Below are positions 36,311-47,785 of a stretch of 64,000 bases of DNA, in pieces; position 1 is the first letter of the stretch; each line of letters opens with the position of its first letter. The notes below the pieces were generated by a model, which was given only the letters and a program-made list of their open reading frames with translations, was not told the DNA's origin and did not search any database. The DNA lies in contig ML664161.1 in NCBI GenBank assembly GCA_007570785.1, forward strand, positions 39,063,818 through 39,127,817. Reading direction: 5' to 3'. The stretch comes from Antilocapra americana. Lineage: Eukaryota > Chordata > Mammalia > Artiodactyla > Antilocapridae. The position numbers were made by a program, and so were the translations under genes.

Positions 36311-36581
36311 TTATTTTCGCTTTGCCATGGTGAAGTTCAGGTTTGACAGTGGGTGGGAAAGCACATTGTATATTTTGACACACTGAGCAAATGCATTATA
36401 GCAACTTAGAGAATGATCAGTTGTCTGCCTATTTCTGTTTAGTAGGAAGCAGCCCTTTATAGGAAGGATACAAAGGAAAATTTGCTTTTTTCCTTTCTTG
36501 GGCATGAACTAATGTCTTAGAAGAAAATAGGAAAGATGTATTTGGAAGAAATTTGTCTACCTTTGGGGCTCTGTGGGAACT

Positions 36582-36825
36582 TAGTAATTTTAATTTGTTG
36601 TTGTTTTAGGCACTAAGTCGTGTCCAACTCTTTGCAACATCATGGACTATAGCCTGCCAGGCTCCTCTGTCTATGGAATTTCCTCAGCAAGAATACTGGA
36701 GTGGGTTGCCATTTCCTCCTCCAGGGGATCTTTCCAGCCCTGTGATTGAACCCAAATCCCGTGTCTTGCACTGACAAGCAGATTCTTTTACCACTGAGCC
36801 ACCTGGGAAGCTAAGTGATTTTAAT
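36582..36825 (-). mobile_element. Bov-tA-type SINE, antisense, with target-site duplication
   Basis: Full element between tagtaattttaat (36582-36594) and aagtgattttaat (36813-36825), a 13-base duplication with two mismatches. The left end shows the reversed tail (ttgttgttttaggcactaag) and the right end the head (cacctgggaagc). It lies immediately beside a MIR. Confidence 0.94.
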
Positions 36826-36844
36826 ACTTCCTTACATTTGGGAG

Positions 36845-37045
36845 GCTGCAAAATGGCTAAGAGCATGGGCCTTGGAACCAGACATCCTGGCTCAAATCCT
36901 GGCTCTTGTATTACCTTTAGCAAGTCTTATGACCCCTCCTTGCCTCAGCTTTTCTATCTATAAAATATGAAGGTTATAATAATAGTCTGCATAGAGTTTT
37001 TCTAAGAGTTAGGTGAGTTAATATATGTAAGTGACTTAGAGGGCA
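36845..37045 (+). repeat. MIR SINE remnant, sense
   Basis: One of the best preserved MIRs here: taagagcatgggccttggaa, cctggctcaaatcctggctc, ttgcctcagcttttctatct, then the agagttaggtgagttaatat end region. Confidence 0.85.
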
Positions 37046-37061
37046 GAATAGTACATATTTA

Positions 37062-37736
37062 GTTCAGTTCAGTTGCTCAGTCATGTCCGACTCTTTGCTA
37101 CCCCATGGACTGCAGCACACCAGACTTCCTGTCCATCACCAACTCCTGGACCTTGTTCAAACTCATGTCCATTGAGTCAGTGATGCCATCCAGCCATCTC
37201 ATCCTCTGTTGTCCCCTTCTCTTCCTGTCTTCAATCTTGCCCAGCATCAGGGTCTTTTCAAATGAGTCAGTTTTTCATATCAGGTGGCCAAAGTATTGGA
37301 GCTTCAGCTTCAACATCAGTCCTTCCAATGAATATTCAGGACTTCTTTCCTCTAGGATTGACTTTAGGATTGACTTCTCTCCTTTAGGTTTGATTTCCTT
37401 GCAGACCAAGAGACTCTCCAGAGTCTTCTCCAACACCACAGTTCAAAAGCTTCAATTCTTGGCACTCAGCTTTCTTTATGGTCCAACTCTTACATCCATA
37501 CATGGCTACTGGAAAAAGCATAGCCTTGACTAGATGGACCTTTGTTAGCAAAGTAATGTCTCTGCTTTTTAATATGCTTTCTAGGTTGGCCATAGCTTTT
37601 CTTCCAAGGAGCAAGCGTTTATCAATTCCATGCCTGCAGTCACCATCTGCAGTGACTTTGGAGCCCCCCAAAATAAAGTTGGTCACTGTTTCTATTGTTT
37701 CCCCATCTATTTTCCATGAAGTGATGGGACCAGATG
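37062..37736 (-). mobile_element. BovB LINE 3' fragment (copy E), antisense
   Basis: Antisense BovB of about 675 bp from the tail (agttcagttcagttgctcag) to the region coding for the GPDV-type string near 37736, where similarity stops. The open frame 37384-37686 on the minus strand gives the post-RT region (TNFILGGSKVTADGD, LESILKSRDITLLTKVHLV), then breaks. There is a local duplication of about 15 bp (gattgactttaggattgact) at 37357-37377. No clear target-site duplication. Confidence 0.93.
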
Positions 37737-37948
37737 TCCAAATTAGCTTTTATCATTGTAACTACTATGTCATTTGAATCTCCTCCAAGGATATTTACAT
37801 GATACCTTTCATTTGACTGTCATCACAGCACCCTTGAGTGGGAGCAGGCGCATTTCACAGGGAAGGAAACTGATGGCTGGGGTCACTTCCTCAAGTTCAT
37901 GACAGCACTGTGGCAGCGATCCAGGGTTCTTCACAACATACTGTGACT

Positions 37949-38208
37949 ATGGTTCCCTTACAGGCTTCCCAGGTGGCTCGCCTGGGAATGTGGCTCAGTG
38001 ATAAAGAATCCACAGCTAATGCGGCAGGAGATGCAGGAAACTTGGGTTTGATTCCTGGGTGGGGAAGATCTGCTGGAGAAGGAAATGGCAACCCACTCCA
38101 GTATTCTTGCCTGGAAAATCCCATGGACAGAGGGGCCTGGTGGGCTACAGTCCATGGGGTTGCAAAGAGTTGGACATGACTGAGCAAGTGAGCACACACA
38201 CATGGTTC
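37949..38208 (+). mobile_element. Bov-tA-type SINE with short head insertion
   Basis: Sense element from aggcttcccaggtggctcgc to gactgagcaagtgagcacac. The head carries about 16 extra bases (gcctgggaatgtggctc), which repeat the ggtggctc element start. Flanking atggttc at 37949-37955 and 38202-38208 is a possible short target duplication. Confidence 0.93.
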
Positions 38209-39940
38209 GTTTAGACCCTGAAACTGGAAAAAGGGCTGAAGGCTCAAATCACAGCCAGCCTATTTAACAAGTGATCTTGGCAGACTGATTATTTAGCTAA
38301 GAACTAAGACTTTGGATTTGTGATCAGAGTTTTTAAGTGGACTTAGAACTTCCTTAAGTCATGAAATATATGGAATTAAGTTTTAAACTAGATTTTATTT
38401 TTTTCATTACATAGTAAAAAAAAAAAAGGAAATTTAAAAATAAGAAACAGTATTCTTTTCACTATTCAATATTTTTACCCTACCTTCTACCAAGATGCAG
38501 ATTCCTATTGAAACATAGGATTCAAGAAGATATTCAGAGATTAAAAAAAGAAAAGTTCACATAATTCAGCAACTTTATTTTTTCTGTGAGAGTTAATGCA
38601 GGACAAATATACATATTTATATGTAATTTTTACTTCCTTCCAAATGAAAATAGGTTTATTAGGTCCCTCAGGGGAAATGTATATTTTTATGACTTAGATT
38701 ATCTGTATTTTTAAGCATGGCAATGTCACTGAAATAAATGGCACTGAGTTTTAGCCATTAAAATGTTAATTCAGGGACAGAGTTCATCCTGAAATTGACT
38801 AAAAGGTGGGATCTTGAACCTAGATGGACTGCCTATAACTGAGGGATGGGGATCACTCATTGTTGATTTAAATAAAATGTAAGAGATAGAACTTTCCAAG
38901 GCATCGGAGAACAGTTGGTAACTCTCAAGGGATATTGAGTCTGGGTAAAGACACACTGAGTATCGGTAAGTCTACGTTTGTTTCCTAATGCAAAGGAAAA
39001 AGTTTGTGCATTATTCCATTTTCATTTTCTGACAAGAGAAAGTAGATGCATTCACCCAAAGAGACCTTTTTATTATTCTGGAATCAAACCTAAGCAGACA
39101 TTTATGGAATGAGAATTTATTTAAAGAACTTTGAGTAACACAGTGGACAGTATCTTCAGTGAAAGCCCTGTAAAAGACACTAAAATCCTTCTTAAATAGA
39201 CAATTGTTATTTCAACTTTCTATAGAGGCAGGAGGCATAACATTAAATTCTAACTTCGTAAGAGCTTTTTCCCCCTATTTTTGACAAGGCAATGAAAATG
39301 AGCTAAGCTAGTACATGGTTACTCTGCTTGCTGATAACTTATTTTAAGCTTCCATGGTACCAGAGAATCTTTTGGGGTTAAAAACTCCTGCTTCTCTGGG
39401 GGTCTGATGAGTAACACTGGTGAGTAAGCTAGTCTGAGTGGAGGTGGTGGCAAGCAGGAGAGAATGTAGCCCACTGACAGGGCAGCAAATTCTCAGCTCC
39501 TGACGGCGGATGCTATGAGAAAGTGTGGTCATCAGATCTCCTGATCTTTCAAGAAAAGTAACAAATCCAGATTATTCATGAAATCCTCCTAGTTTTCCAT
39601 ATTGGCAACTAATTCATATGTTTAGAAAATGCTTAGTGTGATGTGCAAAAATCACGTATGTATTTATTATGCATATATATATTTATATATATACTGTTTT
39701 TTATTGCTGCATTATTTGTGCTGCCAAGTTTGGAAGCAGCCTAAATATTCATTAAAAGGGGACCAGTGAAATAATCATGGGGCATCCATTCAATAGAATA
39801 TTAAGCTGGTGTTTATAAAAAAAAGAATGAAACAGTTTTTATATTCTGATATGGAAGGCTCAAAGACATTGTTAATCAGAAAAATCAAGGTGCAGGTGTA
39901 TGCATGCTTCAGTGTGTGAAAAAAAAAAAGGGTGAGAAGA
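38209..39940. other. AT-rich unique sequence
   Basis: No gene recognised. It contains a 12-base A run near 38417 and an AT-dinucleotide-rich stretch at 39671-39694. Confidence 0.5.
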
Positions 39941-39959
39941 GTGTGTGTGTGTGTGTGTA
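39941..39959. repeat. (TG)n short microsatellite
   Basis: About nine TG units directly before an old interspersed repeat. Confidence 0.93.
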
Positions 39960-40330
39960 TAGGGCTGCCATAATAGGCTACCATATGCTGAGTCACTTAC
40001 AAAGCTGAAATTTATGTTGTCACAGCTCTGGAGGGTAGAAGTCCATGATCAGGGTGATGAGAAATTTGGTTTCTGGTGCGAGGTCCCTGCCTTGCCATAG
40101 ACAGCTGCCTCTGTGTCCTCACATGGCTTTCCTCCAGGCTTCTGCAGAGAGAAAGAAGTCTCTGGTCTCTCTTTCTCTTCTTTTATGGACATGAATTCTG
40201 GATTAGGGCCCCACCTTTCTGACCTCATTTAGCCTTAACTCCTTACCTAAAGGATCTCTCTCCAAATAAGATCACATTGCAGGTTAAACTTCGATACATG
40301 AATTGTAGGGAGACACAGTTCAGTCCATCT
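39960..40330. repeat. Ancient interspersed repeat, family not assigned
   Basis: The left half contains a ctggagggtagaagtccatg stretch. The right half contains ttagggccccacctttctga and a tctccaaataagatcacatt stretch. These are common companions in an old, widespread mammalian repeat. I recognise the pattern but cannot name the family safely. Confidence 0.5.
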
Positions 40331-41171
40331 TTTTACTTAGATAGAATGTGTTTAGAGTGATACAAGTAATCACATTAGGAGTTAATGTTGTAGTCACTCC
40401 CAAGACTAAGAGTGAGACCTGAGAAATGCTGGACAAGTGTATGCCTTCTTGTCCACTTCCTGGAGGAACCCGCAGTGCTTCTACATTATCCAAGTTTAGG
40501 AACTACGCTTGCCCTTTCACTTGAGAAAAAACCACCATTCTCCCTCACTTGCAGCTACAGACAGTATAATTTTTCAGAAAAGAGTTTTGGATCTTTAAGT
40601 CCTAAGTAACTTCTTGCTAGAGATCCCAAAGTTCTGCCCCATGTAACACAGAACGTAAAAAAATACCAAACACTAAAATCAAAAGAATTGTGACTTACTG
40701 AATTAACCATCCAGATTCTGGTTACATTTCATTTATTGATGAAGAAACAGGCATATTTATGCTGCTTATTCAATGTTCAGTTTGCGTCTCCTTCTCTACT
40801 TAAGCAGAAAACTTGTTCCTTGAATGCAAGCAGTTCCTCTCTGTCTTCTCTAACTCCTTTCTTCCCTCATATTCAAGCAGACAACAGGGATATTTACTAC
40901 TAACTTAGGTACATCCTTTGTCTAGTTGATAGACTCAAAATTCCAACTGGTTGGATTGGAGTAGAGGAAGGGGTGGGAACTGCTCCTATTAATGTACTTT
41001 CTGAAAAACACTCGATGTCCCTTGAGGTACATCTCTCCAGATTTCATGGAAGCCAAGAAAGTATTGGTGACTGTTGCTTATCAATTCACAGGCTTGGATG
41101 CAGGTATGAAGAAGGATAGTTAGCTTCCTAGTGGCATTAACTGATATTTTTCAAGATGAGTTTCAGTTAGG
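40331..41171. other. Unique sequence
   Basis: No repeat or exon recognised. Confidence 0.5.
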
Positions 41172-41384
41172 GTTATTGTTTTGTTTAATCACTTAAGTTG
41201 TATCTGACTCTTTTGCAGCCCCATGTACTGTAGCCCTCCAGGCTCCTCTGTTCATGAAATTTCCCAGGCAAGAATACTAGAGTGAGTTACCATTTCCTTT
41301 TCCAGGGGATCTTCCTGACCCAGGGATCGAACCCATGTCTCCTGCTTTGGCAAGCAGATTCTTATACCACTGAGCCATCTGGGT
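41172..41384 (-). mobile_element. Bov-tA-type SINE, antisense
   Basis: Full element with more divergence than its neighbours (gtttaatcacttaagttgta at the tail side, gatcgaacccatgtctcctg in the B-box region, ctgagccatctggg at the head). The flanks ttgttttgtttaatc and tttgttttaatctc are loosely similar but too imperfect to call a duplication. Confidence 0.92.
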
Positions 41385-41780
41385 AATTTGTTTTAATCTC
41401 AGTTGTTCTCTTTTTCTTGATCTCTCTCACTCCTGGCCACACCCATCTTGTGGCATCCCAAATGCTGTTAAACATGGCAAATACCACCCTGGTTTCAACA
41501 CTGCATCCTGCCAGCTCTGTGAAATTGTTCAGTTTACATACAAGGCGGTGGATGGGGGAGCCTAAAGGACACCGTTTATGTTGACTCTGATCTAGACTGT
41601 ATTGAGTGATGGATGAGGGGGACACATCCACCTTCCTTGCATACTGCCATCAACCAGAGAAGCTTCATCCTAGACATGTCAAGCAGAAGTAGATCAGAGC
41701 CTTTGTTCTCAAATACAGTCAGCACTGGAGCCATTTCTTCCATTGTTTCCACCCCATGGAAGCTCATGGGTACTCAAAGT

Positions 41781-41961
41781 GAAATGAAAGTCATTCAGTT
41801 GTGTCCAACTCTTTGCGACCCCATGGGTTCTACAGTCCATGGACTTCTCCAGGCAAGAATACTGGAGTGGGTAGCCTTTCCCTTCTCCAGGGGATCTTCC
41901 CAACCTAGGGATTGAACCCAGGTCTCCTGCATTGCAGGTGGATTCTTTTACCAGCTGAGCC
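41781..41961 (-). mobile_element. Bov-tA-type SINE, antisense, head-truncated
   Basis: Runs from the tail side (gaaatgaaagtcattcagtt) through the body (gcaagaatactggagtgggt) to ttttaccagctgagc. The last 20 or so bases of the head are missing. Confidence 0.92.
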
Positions 41962-42180
41962 TATTTTTGCCTCTATTTTCACATGACCTTCTTTCCTCTT
42001 TGTCTTCACATGATTTTCATGTAAGGACACAAGACACTAGATTTAGGGCCCAATCTGATCCAGTATGGCCTCTTTTGAACATAAGCGATCACATCTGCAA
42101 AGGCCCTAATCCAGATAACATGATATTCTGAGGATTTTGGTGGACATGAATTTGGAGGGACCCTATTCAACTCGATATAC
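41962..42180. repeat. Ancient interspersed repeat, family not assigned
   Basis: The gatttagggcccaatctgat and cacatctgcaaaggccctaa stretches match the right-hand part of the same kind of old repeat as 39960-40330. It abuts a SINE insertion. Confidence 0.5.
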
Positions 42181-42842
42181 AGTGCAATAATCTAATGTTG
42201 CTCAAACTAGCTAGAGTGAATTCTGTTCAATGAACCTTGCTGATTGGAATGACCTCTGAAACTCCCAGGCATCTCTGACATGGTAGAATTGTACTCTTAA
42301 TAGTGAGCTAGTCCACCTTTGATGTGATTGACAACTGTCAGGCTCGGGCACCAGCAACATGCAGAAAGCCTCACTGAAGGAGGGCTTCATTTATTTAAGG
42401 TTATCTGTGATGAGCCACTTGTGCCTAGGGAATGCAGCAACCTTCTTCTCTTATATGGAAGCCCACAGAGCCATTTATTCAGGCTTACTTGTCACTTTCC
42501 TTTGCCTTTCTTCTCAACCCTCCTGATACACACTAGAGACAGGCTACTTTGGTAGAATAAAGCTTTTCTCACACAAACGATCCTTCAGTGTTGATTCCAT
42601 TCTCAACAAGGGAAGCTGGCTTAAAAAGGGATTTCAAAATTAGGTCCATAGGGAGCATTGCACTGCAAAATTAATGAAGTGATTAGGGCTAGGAGGTGTT
42701 CACCAAGAAAAGGTTGAGAAGAAACCTAGAAATTCAGATGTAATCTATGAAGATTGCCAGCTCTAGTTAACACTATTAATTGTTACAATGTGCCAGGCTA
42801 TATATATATATGTATACATATATGTATGTGAATATATGTATA
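42181..42842. other. Unique sequence with AT-rich end
   Basis: No gene. 42800-42842 is a TA/TG-rich simple stretch at the edge of the Tigger-like element. Confidence 0.5.
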
Positions 42843-43822
42843 GTGATCCTTGAACAATGTGAGTTTGAGTTGTGCAAGTCCACTTATATACAAATTTTTT
42901 TCAGTAACTATTTTGGAAACATTTTGAGATTTGTGACAATTTGAAAAAATTCACAGACTGTGTAGCCTAAGATATATTGAAATGATTGAGAAAAAAGGTA
43001 TGCTATGAATGAATAAAATATATGCAGATATTAGTGTCTTTTTATATATACATAGAGTAAGTGATATTTAATATAAAATTCATAATTTGTTCATTTTCTT
43101 ACTGTTTTGCAACTTTGTCTTCAAAGAATTATGTTACTCTACTGTATGTCTCTCAGTCTCATAATTGGAGAAACTATGTGTCAGCCTATTGTCACAGGTA
43201 AGTGCTGTTTTTTAACATAACAATGTTTCCAGTAGTATATTATGGATATAACTGTAATACTCTATGCCATAAAAATTTGTAACAATTCAGATTCATCTGT
43301 TAGTGTATAGGCTAGGCTACCTTGAAGCAATTGTATCAGTCATACTAGGCTACTATAAAGCAGTCATATTGCTGCTGCTTTGTTTTCAGTGCATGAATTG
43401 TGATGCCTGTAAATAAAGATGAATTTTTTTCCCATTATCTTTCCATTTTTATAATGTCTAGTGTTACTAATACATATAACATCTACAGAGTTTTGTACCA
43501 TACAAGGCAATATTGATATTTGTACTGACAGACAATTGATTCCTCTTATAAACAGATGATGTACACTTAGGATATTAATAAATACAGTACAGTGCTGTAA
43601 TGTATTTTCCTTATGATTTTCTTAATAATACTGTATTTTCCCCAACTTTGTTGTAATAATATAGTGTATAACTACATATAAGATGCAAAATATACATTAA
43701 CTGACTCTTTTTGTCAGGCTGTTAAGTTACAGTTTTTTCTTGGAGGGAGCCAAAATCTATACACAAATTTTTGAATTAACAGCAGTCAGTTCTTCTAATC
43801 CTCACTTTGTTCAAGGGTTAGC
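42843..43822. mobile_element. Tigger-like (mariner/pogo-type) DNA transposon, nearly end to end
   Basis: Terminal inverted repeats are preserved: ccttgaacaatgtgag (42848-42863) and ctcactttgttcaagg (43801-43816) pair at 15 of 16 positions. The interior contains aagtccacttatatacaaat and the taaatacagtacagtgctgt and ccttatgattttcttaataa stretches typical of the Tigger-related MER elements. TA dinucleotides lie at both edges, consistent with TA target duplication. No transposase frame survives, so it is non-autonomous or an internally deleted relic. Confidence 0.75.
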
Positions 43823-43847
43823 TCTGTGTGTGTGTATATATAGATAA

Positions 43848-44275
43848 TTGGGACTTTGGGATTAACATACACTCTACTATATATAAAATAGATGAGCAAC
43901 AAAGACCTACTATATAGCCCAGGGAACCATATTCAATATCTTGCATAATAGAAAAGAAAACATATATATATATAAAACTGGATGACTTTGCTGTAAAAAT
44001 GAAAGTGAAGTTGCTCAGTCATGTCCGACTCTTTGCGACCCCATGGACTGTAACCAGGTTCCACCATCCATGGGACTTTCCAGGCAAGAATCCTGGAGTG
44101 GGTTGCCATTTCCTTCTCCAGGAGATCTTCCTGACGCAGGGATTGAACCCAGGTTTCCTGCATTGTAAACATTGTAGGCAGACGCTTTACCGTCTTGAGC
44201 CACAATACTTTGCTGTATACCTGAAACTAATACAACATTGTAAATTAATCATATTTCAATTTGAAAAATAGTTTA
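43848..44275 (+). mobile_element. L1 3' fragment, sense, split by a SINE
   Basis: The left piece (ttgggactttgggattaaca, acctactatatagcccaggg) and the right piece (ctgtatacctgaaactaata, caacattgtaaattaatca) together form a mammalian L1 3' end. They are interrupted at 43996-44206 by a Bov-tA-type element. Confidence 0.82.
43985..44217 (-). mobile_element. Bov-tA-type SINE inside an L1, with perfect target-site duplication
   Basis: Antisense element at 43996-44206 flanked by exact copies of actttgctgta at 43985-43995 and 44207-44217. Removing the element and one copy restores a continuous L1 sequence (gactttgctgtatacctgaa), which proves the order of events. A duplicated cattgtaa motif sits in the head region at about 44161-44172. 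Confidence 0.97.
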
Positions 44276-44296
44276 TAAACATATATTTATATATAT

Positions 44297-44840
44297 GAGT
44301 TTTGTATCCCTGCCATAGCAAATTTCCACACACTTGGTGGCTTAAAACACAACCATTTATTATCCTGTAGTTTTGCATGTCAGAAGTCTGGGCACAGCCT
44401 AGCTCAACTGGCTCCTCTGCTCAGATCTGCAAGGCAGAAGTCAGGGGGTTGGGTGGGCTTTGGGGAAGGTAATACTTCCAAGCTCATTCAAGGTGCTTAT
44501 GGAATTCCGTTCTTTGTGACATAATAGTAAGACTGAGATTGCCATTTCCTTGACATATGGCCCCCTTGATCTTCAATACAATAACGGCACATCAAATTCT
44601 TATTATGCCATGGATCTTTAAATTCTCTTTCTGCTACCAGCTGGAGAAAGAGCTCTGCTATTAAGAGTTTGCATGGTTAGATTACATATACTCAGTTTCC
44701 AGGATAATTTTCCTGTCTTAAGACCAACTGATTAGTAACCTTAACTCCATCTATAAACAGCCTTTGTGCTGTGTCACGTAACAGATTCATGGCAGTAACA
44801 CCTGGAGGTGAAGGTTATGGGGCCCAAATGCTGCCTCTGA
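44297..44840. repeat. Ancient interspersed repeat of about 540 bp, family not assigned
   Basis: Begins with the acttggtggcttaaaacaca pattern, passes tgcatgtcagaagtctgggc, and ends with ctgattagtaaccttaactc and a taacagattcatggcagtaa stretch. These are recurrent in mammalian genomes. The name is left open. Confidence 0.5.
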
Positions 44841-44855
44841 CAATGCATGTTTTCT

Positions 44856-44887
44856 AAAAAAAAAAAAAAAAAAAAAACCAAAAAAAC
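44856..44887. repeat. A-rich run
   Basis: A run of 22 adenines followed by cc and a second short A run. It could be the tail of a very short or lost retroposon, but no body precedes it. Confidence 0.85.
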
Positions 44888-45469
44888 GAATCTAAGAAGA
44901 ATTAAAACTAAATATCTTGAATAGGCTTATGCATCTGGCAAAAAGCAGAACTGTGACTTCATACATTCTTTCCATAGACATTTAATGAGGGCACATGATG
45001 TGCCAGGAACTGCTTTAAATGTATAGGATATAGCTGTGAACTAAATAGAAAAAGAAGGTACTGCCCTCAGACAGCTCACATCCCTATAGAATTTGAATCC
45101 TGCCTGTTGTCTTCTCCTGCCTCCATGCTATTCAACTCTTCTCAAGGAGTATTCCAGTTCCTCAGAGCCCCAAGCCCAGGATTGCCCTTCTTGAACCAAT
45201 GGTGTCCGAGATTGAGGCAGACTGCTAGTCAGACCTGCTTTCTGTTTGAGGCATCAACTGTGGGCAGGCTTGTAGGCTGCCATGTATAGCTGTACCATAT
45301 GCCAGGGTGGATCTAAGCCATAGTACTGGTTTCTAAACATCCCACCTGGCCTGGTGTCCCAGACTTGCCTGGCTCCTGTTGGAGACTGGCTTCTTCCCTA
45401 GGATCCTGTTTGCCCTCTCCCAGGTACCATCCAGGGATGCCTCTGTGAGTGGCCTTTCTCTCAAAATAA
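44888..45469. other. Unique sequence with a faint old-repeat trace
   Basis: 44960-45090 resembles a frequent old mammalian repeat (gatgtgccaggaactgcttt). Otherwise nothing is recognised. Confidence 0.4.
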
Positions 45470-45712
45470 TGTATTGCTTAAAATCACGTGTGTGCATGCT
45501 CAGTTATATCCAACTCTTCAGGACCCCATGGACTATAGCCTGCCAGATTCTTCTGTCCATGTGATTTTCTAGGCAAGTATCCTGGAGTGGGTTGCCATTT
45601 CCTAGTCCAGGGGATCTTCCCAACCCAGAGCTCGAACCTGTATCTTTTGCGTCTCCTGCATTGGCAGGTGGATTCTTTACCAACTGCACCATCTGGGAAG
45701 CCCTGTATTGCT
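45470..45712 (-). mobile_element. Bov-tA-type SINE, antisense, with perfect target-site duplication
   Basis: Full element at 45479-45703 between exact copies of tgtattgct (45470-45478 and 45704-45712). The B-box side carries a short internal duplication (tcttttgcgtctcctgcatt). The head is at the right (ccatctgggaagccc). Confidence 0.95.
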
Positions 45713-46000
45713 CTGTGAACTCATCCCCCAGGGGGATGTCCTGACTCTTCCTCTGCCAATGGACCAGACCAGGCTTTTCTCTGCCTCTCACCTGACTCAT
45801 GTCAGACCCTAGGTCTTTATCTGAGTACTGATGCTGGCTTGTTAGTGTTAAAAATGATAAAGAAGACAAGTTAGGTGACTCAAACTTCAACCCTTCATGA
45901 AGCAGATAGTGCCCTTTTGGAAAACTGCAAAATGGGTAGGGCAGAAGGCAAGAAGCTTTTATTGGCACTGCCAGTGAGGGGTGAGAGAAGACCCTGTGTA

Positions 46001-46410
46001 TTAGGTGTGCTTCTCCAGAGAAACAGAGCAGATAAAAGATATTTTTATGTCTAGAGGAGATTAACTATGAGGACCTCCACACAGGTATGGAGACTGATTA
46101 TCCACATTCTGCATGGGGCAGAATAGAGACCCAGGGGAGCCGATGGCAGAGGCCAAGTTCTGACACCTGGGAGAACTGATGGTGGAAGTTGCAGTCTGAG
46201 TCTGAAGCAGACTGATGTCCCTGCTCAAAGACAGGCAGAGAGATGGAATTCTTTCTTATTCAGCCTTTCATTCATTTCAGACCTTAAACAGAATGGATGC
46301 AGTACACCCACATTGGTGAGGTCTATCTGCTTTATTCAGTACACTGATTCAAATGTTAATCCCACCCAGAAACATCCTCCCAGACACACTCAGAATAATG
46401 TTTAACTGAC
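46001..46410. repeat. Ancient interspersed repeat, family not assigned
   Basis: Starts with the gcttctccagagaaacagag pattern and continues with gagacccaggggagccgatg and gcagtctgagtctgaagcag. It is a familiar old mammalian repeat that I cannot name safely. Confidence 0.5.
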
Positions 46411-46929
46411 TATCTGGGCAAACGTTTAACTGAATATCTGGGAACTCCATGGCCCAGTCAAGCTGCCACGTAAAAGTAACCGTCATACCTTGAATGGAAC
46501 ATTATACCAACTGACAGAACACAGGCTACTGCCTCTTTGAGCAGAGAAAACTCACAGTAGAAATGAAGCTGCATTTCAGTGGTCTCAGTTGACTTATCTG
46601 CTCTTATGTCGTCTTCACAGGGGGAACCGAGAGCCCTGTCCTTTGGAATCCTTTCTGGGCTCCCATGAATGGACACACTCTCCTCTTCCTCTCCCGTGAT
46701 GCTGCCTCTCTCTTGAGGTCTTGTGGCCCTTGTAATCTGTGTATCTCATAATACACCCAGCACAGAGTCTTACACAAAGAAGGAGTTCAGGAAATGCCTT
46801 TGAAAGAATAAGAGATCTGGAAATCTCTTTCTTTTGGGTAAAGTCACACAGAACGCAGAGGGTAAGGGAGGGAAACCCAGGAAGAGGAGTGCCTCCTGGG
46901 AGGACTACTGGGCAGGGTACCTGGGGACC
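46411..46929. other. Unique sequence
   Basis: No repeat or exon recognised. Confidence 0.5.
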
Positions 46930-47090
46930 CAGGGCTCATATGGGTTCTGCTACTGACTCTGTCACCTTGCTCAGCCTGTCTGAGCATCGGTTTCATCTGA
47001 GCCATGGTTGGAATGCTAGTGATACCTATCCTGCCTACTTCAGAAGCACCTGGAGCTTTGGAGAAGACTAAATGGAGCATTTCCTAGGAA
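46930..47090 (+). repeat. MIR SINE remnant, sense
   Basis: A tctgctactgactctgtcac stretch, gagcatcggtttcatctgag and ctatcctgcctacttcagaa follow MIR order. Diverged. Confidence 0.65.
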
Positions 47091-47363
47091 AGAACACAAA
47101 ATATTATGAAGATGCTATAAAACATGTTGTGGATTTGTTGTTGTTTCATAGGTGTGTGTGTGCTGTGTCCACAGATGGTAAATTCCTAGTCATTGGGAAC
47201 CCTGGGTCTCATGTATTCCTCAGAGTTCCAAGGACAGGGAAGAACTTGGAAGGGGCTTGCCACCAGCCTGCCAATCTGAGCTTGCATTGCTGTGAGGGCT
47301 TGCTGAGTCTGAAAGGGACTAATGATCCTCATATTTCAAGGTCTGTGTCTCATTGTTCTGTAA

Positions 47364-47403
47364 GTAAGAGTCAGACATGACTGAATGACTGAACCACACA
47401 CAT
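47364..47403 (+). repeat. SINE/BovB tail scrap
   Basis: Forty bases (gagtcagacatgactgaatg, then actgaaccacacac) match only the shared 3' tail of Bov-tA and BovB. It is either an extreme 5' truncation or a residue of a deleted copy. Confidence 0.7.
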
Positions 47404-47572
47404 GAGTAAGAAAATACTGCATAAAGGATTTAGTGAAAGGAAGTGGACATGGAAATAACCCCCATCTCCTCTGGAGGGGGGCTGGGTGCAGGATACACAC
47501 TACATACAAGGTCCTGTTCTAAATGCAGGTGGGAGAAAAAGATTCATTAAGCATCCCAAACTTGGCCAGTTC

Positions 47573-47785
47573 TTGAGCATCGAGCACCTGCAGTGTGCCA
47601 AGTAGGGTGTTTTTCCTGTGCTCATACAAACAGCTCTCATGGCAGCTCTGTGGGATAAGGATTGCTATCCCTGTTTTGCAGTGGGGGAAGCTTGGAGGGT
47701 GATAGAGTTGAGGTAAAGTGCCCAGCAAATGCTGTGCAGAACTGGGACTCAGATCATGTCTTGATTCAAAGACCTCACCCTTTTC
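47573..47785 (-). repeat. MIR SINE remnant, antisense
   Basis: The gagcacctgcagtgtgccaa, tctgtgggataaggattgct, ttttgcagtgggggaagctt and cagaactgggactcagatca stretches are in antisense MIR order. Confidence 0.75.

Noticed and set aside
37949..38247. Open frames with strings such as GRSAGEGNGNPLQYSCLENP or VQLFATPWTVAHQAPLSMGF
   Set aside because: These are translations of Bov-tA SINEs in either orientation. They recur at every SINE in the window and are not genes.
45107..45289. Short proline/serine-rich open frame as a possible exon
   Set aside because: No splice-site pair, no domain and no neighbouring coding pieces.
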